Of a stretch of DNA of 12,531 bases, positions 1 through 6,356 are shown piece after piece. The position numbers were made by a program, and so were the translations under genes. The stretch covers positions 1-12,531 of the forward strand of contig JAICPP010000084.1 in NCBI GenBank assembly GCA_025929805.1. The letters run 5' to 3'. The notes under the pieces were generated by a model. That model was not told the DNA's origin. It searched no databases and saw only the letters and a program-made list of their open reading frames with translations. The DNA comes from Gemmatimonadales bacterium (lineage in GTDB: Bacteria > Gemmatimonadota > Gemmatimonadetes > Gemmatimonadales > GWC2-71-9). Position 1 is the first letter of the stretch. The number at the start of each line of letters is the position of its first letter.

Positions 1-344
1 AGCGCGCCGGACACGATCGCGAGCTGAAAACCATCCAACGCCGCGTTTTCCACGAACTCCGCGGCGCCGGGTACCAGGCGGACCGAGCCCCGAATTGCCT
101 GCTCGTACGCCGCATGCTTTCGGGCTACGGCTTCATTGATGGCAGCGTCGTCGACCGGACGGCCCATCCTCTGGAAGGTAAACCGGAAACACTCGCGATC
201 GTCGAAGCCCAGGTATTCACGGTAGTACGCCTCACGGTCCAGTGAGTAGCCGTATTCGGCCAGCGTCGCTATGAGCGCGTCGCAGTGCTGGGGTTCGTCG
301 TCGATGATTACACCGTTGAAGTCGAAGAGAATTCCGGAGGTCAT
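1..344 (-). CDS. HAD-family hydrolase, N-terminal 114 residues (3' end outside window)
   Basis: The visible part is the start of a haloacid-dehalogenase-superfamily phosphatase/phosphomutase, a soluble cytoplasmic enzyme acting through an aspartyl-phosphate. Motif I is ILFDFNGVIIDDE at residues 5-17: D8 is the expected nucleophile, but the usual second aspartate of DxD is asparagine (N10). A helical cap follows (about residues 18-95), then a hydrophobic strand ending in IVSGA, the expected motif II serine, just before the sequence runs out. The cap placement resembles the beta-phosphoglucomutase/phosphoglycolate phosphatase branch. The start at 344 puts motif I at the very N-terminus, as is normal in this family. 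It lies 71 nt downstream of glcF on the same strand. No Shine-Dalgarno sequence is visible; a TATACC box ends 7 nt before the ATG. A phosphoglycolate phosphatase role would suit glycolate-oxidising neighbours, but substrate cannot be read from this fragment. Confidence 0.85.
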   Translation of the reverse strand, partial: MTSGILFDFNGVIIDDEPQHCDALIATLAEYGYSLDREAYYREYLGFDDRECFRFTFQRMGRPVDDAAINEAVARKHAAYEQAIRGSVRLVPGAAEFVENAALDGFQLAIVSGA

Positions 345-351
345 TGAGTAA

Positions 352-357
352 GGTATA
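352..357 (-). promoter_or_regulatory. Candidate -10 box for a leaderless HAD mRNA
   Basis: On the minus strand TATACC is followed by seven bases and then the ATG at 344. That would place transcription initiation at or beside the start codon, and no Shine-Dalgarno sequence lies between. A weak -35 (TTACTT) sits 17 nt further upstream. An odd palindrome, CGGGG-A-CCCCG (359-369), lies between the two boxes and could be an operator or chance. Tentative. Confidence 0.3.
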
Positions 358-371
358 ACGGGGTCCCCGGT

Positions 372-392
372 GAGAAGTAAGAACTAAGCGGC
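372..392 (+). repeat. Degenerate heptanucleotide tandem repeat, locus 1
   Basis: Three consecutive 7-bp units, GAGAAGT, AAGAACT and AAGCGGC, lie in the 71-nt gap between glcF and the HAD gene. The last unit matches the AAGCGGT unit seen at 5056-5062 and, on the other strand, at 9223-9250, so this looks like one degenerate dispersed family. No coding role is evident here. Confidence 0.5.
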
Positions 393-415
393 ATGGGTGC
401 GCCGCCCCTTGACAC

Positions 416-1723
416 CTACTCACCTTTCACTTCATAGAACCCCGCGTTCTGGTAGGAGAGATCCAACAGCTCAACTGGATGAGCCACTCTGACAGGCAGC
501 TTGGCCGCCCGGAGTCCGGCTCCAATCTGCATGATGCAGCCAGGGTTGCCGGTCACGACGAGATCCGGACGGGGAGAGGCTGCCTCCACGTCGGCGATCT
601 TGCTCTCCAGAACCTTGCGGGCCATGCGAGGGCGCAAGACCGAGTAGATCCCAGCACTCCCACAGCAACGGTCTGAGCCTGGAAGGAGCTGGAGTCGCAA
701 TGCGGGGATGGCTCGCAGCATTGCCAGAGGAGCCTCGTGCACCCGTTGCGCATGCTGCAGGTGGCAAGGAGCGTCGTATGCCACGTCGATGTCCAGGGGC
801 GCTCCGGGTCGGGGACCCTTTTCGGCAAGGAGCTCGGAGACATCGCGGACCGAGGCGGCGAGCGTCGATGACTCAGGCGTGCCGACGAGATGCCCGTAAT
901 CCTTGAGCAGAGCTCCGCATCCGGCGCTGTTAACCACTACGAAATCGGCGCGGCCCGCTAGCGCCTCGACATTGGCGCTGGCGAGAGCGCGGGCGCTCTC
1001 CCGGTCGCCGGCATGCTCGTGAAGCGCTCCGCAGCACATCTGATCGGGCAGGTCGAGGACCCGATAGCCGTTTACCTCCAGCGTTCTCCGGGTGGCTGCA
1101 TGAACGTGACTGAACAGCAGGTCCATGACGCAGCCGCGGAAGAGGGCCACCGTCGGCGGGGCAGCCGGGCGGCGAGTCTGATCCGCAGCAAGATCATCTC
1201 TGCTGCCCAACTCGTGCCCCGCTGTCCCGCTGCCCCGCTGCCTGGCCGACCATTCCACCCGTTCCCTCATCTCCGCACTCGCGGCCAGCATGCCCATCCC
1301 GAACCTCATGCGGCCCGGCCCGGAGAGAAGGCTCGGCAGGCGGGTAGCCCTGAGCCCGCGCGCCAGCGCAAAGACGCTCCGCCAAAGGGCGCGATAGCGG
1401 AAGACCCCAAGTACGGAGCGGGCGAGGGGCGAAAGACCTCGCTGACTCAGAAGTTGCTCGCGGGCAGCCTCCAGCCCGCGACCATAGCCTACGCCTGAGG
1501 GGCAGACTGGCTCGCAACCACGACAGCCGAGGCAGGCGTCGAGATATTCGACCAACGCGGCATCGTGACCGCTCATCTCTCCCCGCTCGAGGGCGCGCAT
1601 CAGCACGATGCGGCCACGAGGGCTGTGGCCTTCGTCGGCGGTGACCAGATAGGTGGGGCAGGCCGGAAGGCAGAAGCCACAGTGCACGCAAGGATCCAGT
1701 GCAGCATACGGCCCGCTGCTCAT
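416..1723 (-). CDS. glcF: Glycolate dehydrogenase Fe-S subunit GlcF
   Basis: This 435-residue subunit passes electrons from the FAD subunits GlcD/GlcE toward the quinone pool. Two ferredoxin-type 4Fe-4S motifs lie at the N-terminus: C12-x2-C15-x2-C18-x3-C22-P and C64-x2-C67-x2-C70-x3-C74-P. Two CCG-type domains of the heterodisulfide-reductase/GlcF family follow, with C198, CC230-231 and C269 in the first and C320, CC353-354 and C396 in the second. Length is near that of E. coli GlcF (about 407). The start at 1723 was chosen because AAGGAG (1734-1739) lies 10 nt upstream and glcE stops 2 nt before it; the longer open frame to 1855 only adds 44 arginine-rich residues inside glcE. Oddity: the linker between the Fe-S and CCG halves (about residues 159-175) is encoded by an 8-bp tandem repeat also found in an intergenic spacer. 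A D-lactate or other 2-hydroxyacid substrate is possible. Confidence 0.93.
   Translation of the reverse strand: MSSGPYAALDPCVHCGFCLPACPTYLVTADEGHSPRGRIVLMRALERGEMSGHDAALVEYLDACLGCRGCEPVCPSGVGYGRGLEAAREQLLSQRGLSPLARSVLGVFRYRALWRSVFALARGLRATRLPSLLSGPGRMRFGMGMLAASAEMRERVEWSARQRGSGTAGHELGSRDDLAADQTRRPAAPPTVALFRGCVMDLLFSHVHAATRRTLEVNGYRVLDLPDQMCCGALHEHAGDRESARALASANVEALAGRADFVVVNSAGCGALLKDYGHLVGTPESSTLAASVRDVSELLAEKGPRPGAPLDIDVAYDAPCHLQHAQRVHEAPLAMLRAIPALRLQLLPGSDRCCGSAGIYSVLRPRMARKVLESKIADVEAASPRPDLVVTGNPGCIMQIGAGLRAAKLPVRVAHPVELLDLSYQNAGFYEVKGE
1216..1242 (-). repeat. 8-bp tandem repeat inside glcF
   Basis: On the minus strand the units AGCGGGGC, AGCGGGAC and AGCGGGGC run in tandem, with a further partial unit. 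The same 8-mer is repeated at 5073-5095 between genes. Here it encodes part of the linker QRGSGTAGH between the two halves of GlcF, a place where extra residues should be tolerated. Three 8-bp units make 24 bp, so this copy number keeps frame. Confidence 0.6.
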
Positions 1724-1725
1724 CG

Positions 1726-2937
1726 CTAGTCCGCTCCTTCGAGCGCGACCGTAAGGCACTGGCCGGGGTCGAATGTGCCACGAAGACGTCCGACGATTGC
1801 GCCGACCCCCTCTCGGTAGGCGCCGAAGTGACCCAGCGCGCGCCGAGTGGCCCAAGGGGCTCGTTCCAGGGTCATGGGTATCTCACGGGAAGCGGCCGCG
1901 CGGCGGAGAGCACGCAGCCGCTCCAATGGAGCGTCGCCCGTCCAGCGGATCATGCCCTGACCCGCGCCGGCTGATACCAGGCCCTCATCCAGATCATGGG
2001 CCAGCAAATCGATGGCCTCATCCACCCCGTCACCCAGCACTCCCAGCCGCAGCGTGACGGGACCGCCCAGGCTTCCGCGCGCGGCCACGCTCCAGAACGA
2101 TGCTGTGCGGTCGGCGGGAAGTGGCAGCCAGTTCAAGTCGCCGGAGGTGCCCAGCCGGCGAACATCGGCTTGGACCGCGGCGTCGATTCCGACGAAGCGT
2201 GCGGCAAGAACCCATTCCGGCTCGGCTGCCAGCGCGGGCGAGAGGAGTTCGAGCGCCCCCGGCAGGAAGTCAGCGGCCATGAGGTCACGCGCCGCCGCGG
2301 TGAGCGCATCTCGAGTCCCCCGGGCAACGAGAGTGACATCCGCTCGGGGTAAGGCCCTGAGCCGGAGATGGATTTCCGAGATGATCCCAAAGCCACCGAA
2401 GCCGCCGACCTGGAGTTTGGTGAGGTCGTAGCCGGCCACGTTCTTGACCACTTTACCGCCGGCGTTCACCAAACGTCCGTCGCCCGTGGCCACACTGCAA
2501 CCGAGCACGTGATCCCGAACCGGGCCAAAGCCGTGGCGAAGTGGCCCCGCAGTGGCTGTGGCCACCACCGAGCCGATGCTTCGCTCGGGCCGCCCTGGTG
2601 GATCGAGCGCGAGCCACATACCGTAGTCGGCCAGGCGCCGCCGCAGTGCTTCCAGAGTGGCCCCGGCCTGGACCGTTGCCACCAGATCCGCGGGGCTGAC
2701 CGATACGACCTGGTCCAGGGCCCGGGTACTCACCACCAAATCCGCCGGTGCGTCCGGCGGAAGCCAAGTGCCCCGGCCCTCCACCCGGATCTTCCAGCCT
2801 TCCTCGTGAGCCAGGCGGCATACCAGGGTGAGTGCATCGGACGACTCCGGTGTCGCGCGTGGAATTCCGTGGGGGTCTCGCTCAACCCCCGTAGTCCCCA
2901 GCAGAGCCCGGAGCCGGGTGAAGATGGCGTCGCTCAC
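1726..2937 (-). CDS. glcE: Glycolate dehydrogenase FAD-binding subunit GlcE
   Basis: A 403-residue FAD-binding protein of the PCMH/vanillyl-alcohol-oxidase fold, the second flavin-type subunit of glycolate dehydrogenase. Visible signatures are the FAD-pyrophosphate segment (residues 52-60, RVEGRGTWL), the strand plus VQAGATLEAL region (about 88-98), the PPGRPERSIGSVVATATAGP segment (about 113-132) and GKVVKNVAGYDLTKLQVGGF (about 161-180), which is characteristic of GlcE. The start is taken as GTG at 2937 because it overlaps the glcD stop as GTGA, a standard coupling signature, with GGGG six bases upstream. An ATG at 2988 would add 17 residues and overlap glcD by 55 nt. It is somewhat longer than E. 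coli GlcE (about 350), the extra length being spread over the C-terminal half. It is followed by glcF after 2 nt. No FAD-motif loss or frameshift is seen. Confidence 0.92.
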   Translation of the reverse strand: MSDAIFTRLRALLGTTGVERDPHGIPRATPESSDALTLVCRLAHEEGWKIRVEGRGTWLPPDAPADLVVSTRALDQVVSVSPADLVATVQAGATLEALRRRLADYGMWLALDPPGRPERSIGSVVATATAGPLRHGFGPVRDHVLGCSVATGDGRLVNAGGKVVKNVAGYDLTKLQVGGFGGFGIISEIHLRLRALPRADVTLVARGTRDALTAAARDLMAADFLPGALELLSPALAAEPEWVLAARFVGIDAAVQADVRRLGTSGDLNWLPLPADRTASFWSVAARGSLGGPVTLRLGVLGDGVDEAIDLLAHDLDEGLVSAGAGQGMIRWTGDAPLERLRALRRAAASREIPMTLERAPWATRRALGHFGAYREGVGAIVGRLRGTFDPGQCLTVALEGAD

Positions 2938-4379
2938 GAGTGCCCCGAGCGAAGCGTGGGGGTGCGGGTGCTCTTTACGGCGGTCCATTCGCGGCAGGCG
3001 TGCACCGGCACGACCTTGCCGGGGTTGGCCAGCTCGGTGGGATCGAACGCCCGACGCACGGCTCGCATGGCGCCCAGGGTTTCCGCATCAAAGATCCAGG
3101 GCATGTAGTCCAGCTTGTCATTGCCGACGCCGTGCTCGCCGGTGATGCTTCCACCCACGGCGACACAGGCTGCCATGATGTCCCGACAGGCAGAGCGGAC
3201 CCGCGCGATCACCGCCGAATCCCTGCGATCGAAGCTGATGTTGGGGTGCAGGTTTCCGTCACCGGCATGAAACACGTTGCTGATCGTGAGGCCGTACTCG
3301 AGGCGAATTCCGTCGATCTGGTCCATGATGGCGGGCAGGGCGGAGCGGGGCACGACCGCGTCCTGCACCGCCAAATCGGGCGCAATCCGGCCCATCGCCC
3401 CGAACGCCTTCTTGCGCCCTTGCCAGAGACGGGCGCGGTCCGCTGGTGTAGACGCAGTGCGCACGGCACGCGCCCCTCGCTCAGTCAGGATATCCCGCAC
3501 CAACGCCGTCTCGGCTTCTACCGCGTCAGATTGCCCGTCGAGCTCTACCAGCAGCACAGCCGCGGCATCGGTCGGGTACCCGGCGGCATAGATGGATGCT
3601 TCAACCGCCGCCACACACGCCCGGTCCATCATCTCGAGTGCGGCGGGTACGATCCCCGCCGCGATAATTGACGACACCGCCTCGCTGGCGGCGCGTACGG
3701 TCGAGAAGTCCGCCAGCATGGTGCGCACGCTTTGGGGAATTCGCTCCAGGCGAACAGTGATCTCGGTAGCGATGCCGAACATCCCTTCACTGCCCACGAA
3801 CAGCCCAACCAGGTCCGGCCCCCATGGCTCCCCGTGTAGCGAGCCCAGTCTGATGCTGGAGCCATCGGGGAGAGCTACCTCCAGTGCAACGATATGGTTC
3901 GTCGTGACCCCATACTTGAGGCAGTGAGGACCGCCGGCATTCTCGGCAACGTTTCCTCCCACCGTGCAGGCCGCCTGGCTGGATGGGTCAGGCACGTAGT
4001 GGAGTCCGAACGGGAGCACGGCCTCGGAGAGCCGGGCATTCACCACGCCCGGTTGCACCACCGCACGCCGCTGAAGCGGGTCCACCCTGAGAATCCGATT
4101 CAGCCGGGTCAGCGCGATGAGTACCGCATCGGGGTCAGCCAGGGCCCCTCCAGAAAGACCGGTACCGGCGCCGCGAGCAACAAAGGGGACGCGGACCACG
4201 TGCAGCAATCGGATGATCTCCCGCACCTGCTCCGGACTACCAGGTATGACTACCACCCCAGGCAGAGACTCGTGCGTGGGCAATCCATCCATAGCGTAGG
4301 TGACCAGCTCGGCCCGCCGGTGGCGAACCCATTGGCGACCGACGATCCGGCTCAGGGCGGCAAGTAAAGAAGAGTTCAT
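2934..4379 (-). CDS. glcD: Glycolate dehydrogenase catalytic FAD subunit GlcD
   Basis: This 481-residue flavoprotein oxidises glycolate or a related 2-hydroxyacid such as D-lactate to the 2-oxoacid, working with GlcE and GlcF. The N-terminal FAD-binding domain carries PFVARGAGTGLSGGAL (65-80), the CTVGGNVAENAGGPHCLKYG segment (138-157) and GSEGMFGIATEITVRL (196-211). The C-terminal FAD-oxidase domain has the metal/substrate histidine motif FHAGDGNLHPN (370-380) and GGSITGEHGVGNDK (409-422). Length matches E. coli GlcD (499). The ATG at 4379 overlaps the preceding Lon-N gene stop as ATGA, so translation is probably coupled. glcD in turn overlaps glcE by GTGA. All expected motifs are intact. 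What cannot be decided by eye is substrate preference between glycolate and D-lactate, since both enzymes share this fold. No glcA, glcB, glcC or glcG homologue lies in the window. Confidence 0.94.
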   Translation of the reverse strand: MNSSLLAALSRIVGRQWVRHRRAELVTYAMDGLPTHESLPGVVVIPGSPEQVREIIRLLHVVRVPFVARGAGTGLSGGALADPDAVLIALTRLNRILRVDPLQRRAVVQPGVVNARLSEAVLPFGLHYVPDPSSQAACTVGGNVAENAGGPHCLKYGVTTNHIVALEVALPDGSSIRLGSLHGEPWGPDLVGLFVGSEGMFGIATEITVRLERIPQSVRTMLADFSTVRAASEAVSSIIAAGIVPAALEMMDRACVAAVEASIYAAGYPTDAAAVLLVELDGQSDAVEAETALVRDILTERGARAVRTASTPADRARLWQGRKKAFGAMGRIAPDLAVQDAVVPRSALPAIMDQIDGIRLEYGLTISNVFHAGDGNLHPNISFDRRDSAVIARVRSACRDIMAACVAVGGSITGEHGVGNDKLDYMPWIFDAETLGAMRAVRRAFDPTELANPGKVVPVHACREWTAVKSTRTPTLRSGHS

Positions 4380-5044
4380 TGGCTCGTGAGGACGTCCGGC
4401 AAGGTGCCGCCCTTTCCGTTGGTATGTGCCCGGCGATGCACTTTGATTCCGCTCTCCAGCGAGCTGATCAGGACGGGCAACAGCAGATTCAATGCCCTGA
4501 TTCGGCGTGCCGTCGAGCGCTCAGCCAGCAAATGCTGCTTGACGCCCAGTGCGCACTCGACCCCGCCGGCCACGTGGAACGAGAGGCTGAGGCCGTCCTC
4601 CGGGAGCGTGGGCTCCTCTGGCAACGCATCGCTGAGCTCGCGCAGCCCCTGGAAATAGCGAGACGACAGCTGGCGAAGCGAGTCCACCTCCTGCGGCTCG
4701 GGCTCGGTGCCCTCAGTATCCTCAAAGGCCTCGACCTGAGCTACCAGGTAGGGTTGAGACTCGTCTAGCAACTGGGCGACTGCAAAACGCGGTCCTCCCA
4801 GGACAACGATGTTGGATCGGCCGTCGGGTAGCTCCTGGTTCACCCGGATCTCTGCCACACAGCCGATCGCTCCGGGGCCGGGTGGATCCGAGTTGTCGGC
4901 CACCGGCATCAATCCGAAGCGACGGTCAGCCGCAAGGCAGTCGGTCAACATGCGCCGATAGCGCGGCTCGAAGATGTGGAGCGGGAGCAGGTTCCCCGGA
5001 AAGAGCACGACCGAGAGGGGAAAGATGGGAAGCCGGAAAGGCAT
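4376..5044 (-). CDS. Single-domain Lon N-terminal (substrate-binding) domain protein
   Basis: A 222-residue protein consisting of the Lon protease N-terminal (LAN/PF02190-type) domain without the ATPase or protease parts. The family opening is clear: RLPIFPLSVVLFPGNLLPLHIFEPRYRRM compressed into residues 4-32, followed by the GCVAEI strand (61-66) and a helical C-terminal half from about 118. Such stand-alone proteins are widespread in bacteria and thought to bind unfolded or hydrophobic polypeptide; a catalytic role is not expected. The start at 5044 gives the canonical N-terminus. There is no Shine-Dalgarno sequence before it. The last bases overlap the glcD start (ATGA), making this the first gene of the glc operon. 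A sigma-factor terminator lies upstream (5123-5151), so the operon promoter should lie within 5045-5120. The tail after residue 203 is polar and probably disordered. Confidence 0.88.
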   Translation of the reverse strand: MPFRLPIFPLSVVLFPGNLLPLHIFEPRYRRMLTDCLAADRRFGLMPVADNSDPPGPGAIGCVAEIRVNQELPDGRSNIVVLGGPRFAVAQLLDESQPYLVAQVEAFEDTEGTEPEPQEVDSLRQLSSRYFQGLRELSDALPEEPTLPEDGLSLSFHVAGGVECALGVKQHLLAERSTARRIRALNLLLPVLISSLESGIKVHRRAHTNGKGGTLPDVLTSQ

Positions 5045-5048
5045 CCGC

Positions 5049-5065
5049 GAAAGGTAAGCGGTGAG
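5049..5065 (+). repeat. Heptanucleotide repeat, locus 2 (short)
   Basis: GAAAGGT, AAGCGGT and GAG run on in 7-bp phase just upstream of the Lon-N start codon. The central unit is identical to the unit repeated at the dacB/fnr junction. Only one unit is exact, so this is a weak copy of the family. It may overlap the promoter of the Lon-N/glc operon. Confidence 0.35.
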
Positions 5066-5072
5066 ATTCGGT

Positions 5073-5095
5073 GGGGCAGCGGGGCAGCGGGGCAG
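5073..5095 (+). repeat. 8-bp tandem repeat GGGGCAGC, nearly three units
   Basis: Units at 5073-5080 and 5081-5088 are identical and 5089-5095 is the first seven bases of a third. The same unit, rotated and on the other strand, is repeated in glcF (1216-1242). A single related segment, CTGCCCCGCC, lies at 5191-5200 and could pair with this array. It sits between the sigma-factor terminator and the Lon-N gene. Confidence 0.7.
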
Positions 5096-5122
5096 ACGAA
5101 CGAGGCTGGTCGCATGAAAACG

Positions 5123-5151
5123 AGAGGGCCGGTTCTCTGGGCCGGCCCTCT
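5123..5151 (-). terminator. Rho-independent terminator of the sigma-factor gene
   Basis: A 10-bp perfect stem, AGAGGGCCGG (5142-5151 read on minus) with its complement at 5123-5132, encloses a 9-nt loop. On the minus strand it is followed by CGTTTTC, a short T tract. It lies about 52 nt after the sigma stop codon and before the Lon-N gene, separating the two transcription units. On the plus strand a looser tail follows, so weak bidirectional action is possible. Confidence 0.8.
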
Positions 5152-5169
5152 TAGCTCTGACTTTTACCT

Positions 5170-5186
5170 GCGGGCGTTCCGCCCGC
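5170..5186 (-). other. GC-rich hairpin after the sigma-factor stop codon
   Basis: GCGGGCG and CGCCCGC form a perfect 7-bp stem with a three-base loop, 17 nt after the sigma stop codon and 18 nt before the terminator stem. There is no T tract behind it, so it is more likely an mRNA 3'-end stabilising structure or chance than a second terminator. Confidence 0.4.
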
Positions 5187-5203
5187 CCGGCTGCCCCGCC
5201 GTT

Positions 5204-6097
5204 CTACGCCGCGCCCCAGAATCCTCGGAGTGCCCTCACATCCGGAGAATCCCGCAACTTCTCGAAGGCGCGTTCCCGAATCTGGCGGATCCGCTCGCGG
5301 GTGACCCCGAGTAACGCGCCGATCTTTTCCAGCGTGAGCGCCTCGGAGCCCTCCTCCAGGCCGTAGTACAACGAAAGAATCTTCCGCTCCCGTGGGGTGA
5401 GATGGCGCTGGAAGATCCGGTCGATGAATTCCCGCTGGAGCCGGACGTCGGTCATCTCCTCGATCTCCACGCCTCCGGTACCGGCGACGCGCTCCCCAAA
5501 GGTGCTCGCTCCCCGATCCTGTCTCTCGACCGGGGCGTCCAGCGAGACCTCGGTCGAGCTCATCCGATGCGCCGAGCGGATGTTATCGACCGTGTCATTC
5601 AGTGCGATCGCGATCTCCTCGTCGGTAGGTTCGCGACCCAACTCCTGAGCCAGAAAGCCCTTGGCGCGCGACATCCGCACCAGTGCCGAGTTCTGGTTCA
5701 GGGGGATCCGCACGCTGCGGGTCTGTTCGGCCAGAGCCTTGAGCACCGCCTGACGCACCCACCACACCGCATACGAGATGAACTTGACCCCGTGGTCGGG
5801 ATCGAACTTCTTGACGGCCTTGAGCAGCCCCTCATTGCCGATGGCCACCAGCTCCGAGAGATCCAGTCCGTGTCCCTGATACTTCTTTACGTAGGAGATG
5901 ACGAATCGGAGGTTGGCGGTGACGAGCCGCTCTGCTGCTGCCTCGTCGCCGGCCACCGCTCGACGGGCCAGCCGCTTTTCCTCGTCGGGATCGGTGATCA
6001 TGGGAAGCTTCTGAATGTCGAGCAGATACTGATCGAAGGCGCCGGAAGGTGCGGAGCGAGCAAACGGGCGGGCTTTCCCGGTGCGGACATGCGTCAT
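5204..6097 (-). CDS. rpoD: RNA polymerase primary-type sigma-70 factor, short (no region 1.1)
   Basis: A 297-residue sigma-70 directing core RNA polymerase to -35/-10 promoters. Region 1.2 covers about 20-50 (FDQYLLDIQKLPMIT...). Region 2 covers about 55-130, with ANLRFVISYVKKYQ, the core-binding LSELVAIGNEGLLKAVKKFD and the -10 recognition stretch FISYAVWWVRQAV. Region 3 covers about 135-215. Region 4 runs from about 230, with the -35 helix-turn-helix LTLEKIGALLGVTRERIRQI at 254-273. There is no region 1.1 and no non-conserved insert, as in the short primary sigma factors of the FCB group. The open frame extends to 6202, but a strong promoter at 6170-6198 starts transcription near 6163, so the ATG at 6097 is the first usable start. 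It is followed by a terminator, so it is probably monocistronic. Whether this is the only primary sigma or a paralogue cannot be known from one window. Confidence 0.93.
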   Translation of the reverse strand: MTHVRTGKARPFARSAPSGAFDQYLLDIQKLPMITDPDEEKRLARRAVAGDEAAAERLVTANLRFVISYVKKYQGHGLDLSELVAIGNEGLLKAVKKFDPDHGVKFISYAVWWVRQAVLKALAEQTRSVRIPLNQNSALVRMSRAKGFLAQELGREPTDEEIAIALNDTVDNIRSAHRMSSTEVSLDAPVERQDRGASTFGERVAGTGGVEIEEMTDVRLQREFIDRIFQRHLTPRERKILSLYYGLEEGSEALTLEKIGALLGVTRERIRQIRERAFEKLRDSPDVRALRGFWGAA

Positions 6098-6169
6098 AGA
6101 CAACCCCGGCAGAGGGAACGGGCGACGTTTTTGGTGGTGACCGAACAATCGGAGAGGATTGAGGGAGCG

Positions 6170-6198
6170 AATATAGGAACTGTTGAGTATCTGGTCAA
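6170..6198 (-). promoter_or_regulatory. Sigma-70 promoter of the sigma-factor gene
   Basis: On the minus strand a -35 TTGACC (6193-6198) and a -10 TATATT (6170-6175) are separated by exactly 17 nt, matching five of six bases each of the classical consensus. A+T-rich sequence lies directly upstream of the -35 and could act as an UP element. Predicted transcription start is near 6163, giving a leader of about 65 nt. It lies inside the longest open frame and so excludes the upstream ATG at 6202. Confidence 0.8.
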
Positions 6199-6224
6199 GC
6201 AAAAATATCTTTCCACATCACAAA

Positions 6225-6300
6225 ACGTTCTTCAACAAACGGTTGGTTGCTTTATCCACTCAAGCCCAACAGTATCGTTGAAAATTAAGTTGAAGAATGT
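6225..6300. repeat. A+T-rich region with a 12-bp long-range inverted repeat
   Basis: ACGTTCTTCAAC (6225-6236) and GTTGAAGAATGT (6289-6300) are complementary at 11 of 12 positions across 52 nt. GTTGAA also recurs at 6277-6282, twelve bases before the second arm. The whole segment 6176-6330 is markedly richer in A+T than the rest of the window. It lies upstream of the sigma promoter and downstream of aroB, so paired binding sites for a regulator, or a looped structure in the aroB mRNA tail, are the plausible readings. Confidence 0.5.
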
Positions 6301-6309
6301 GCGCAAAGC

Positions 6310-6340
6310 CTTGCATTCGAGCTTCTTAGCATGATGCAAG
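6310..6340 (-). terminator. Possible weak terminator or hairpin after aroB
   Basis: CTTGCAT (minus, from 6340) and ATGCAAG (to 6310) form a 7-bp stem around a 17-nt loop, 17 nt after the aroB stop codon. What follows is GGCTTTGC, not a proper T tract, so termination here is uncertain. No better candidate was found between aroB and the sigma promoter. Confidence 0.2.
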
Positions 6341-6356
6341 CGGCGGGCCCGGAGCC

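Noticed and set aside
232..423. 63-codon minus-strand frame overlapping the HAD start and the glcF end
   Set aside because: It overlaps the HAD gene out of frame, is arginine-rich in the way G+C-rich shadows are, and has no ribosome binding site.
1724..1855. 44-residue N-terminal extension of GlcF
   Set aside because: It lies wholly inside glcE, is arginine-rich, and the start at 1723 has a good AAGGAG and gives the normal ferredoxin-type N-terminus.
2368..3108. 246-codon plus-strand open frame across the glcE/glcD junction
   Set aside because: Both glcE and glcD are intact on the minus strand with all motifs. The antisense product is low-complexity-like and has no family features.
5402..6334. 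310-codon plus-strand open frame opposite the sigma factor
   Set aside because: It is an antisense shadow of a clearly conserved sigma-70 gene in G+C-rich DNA. Its translation shows no recognisable domain, and its end runs into the A+T-rich control region.
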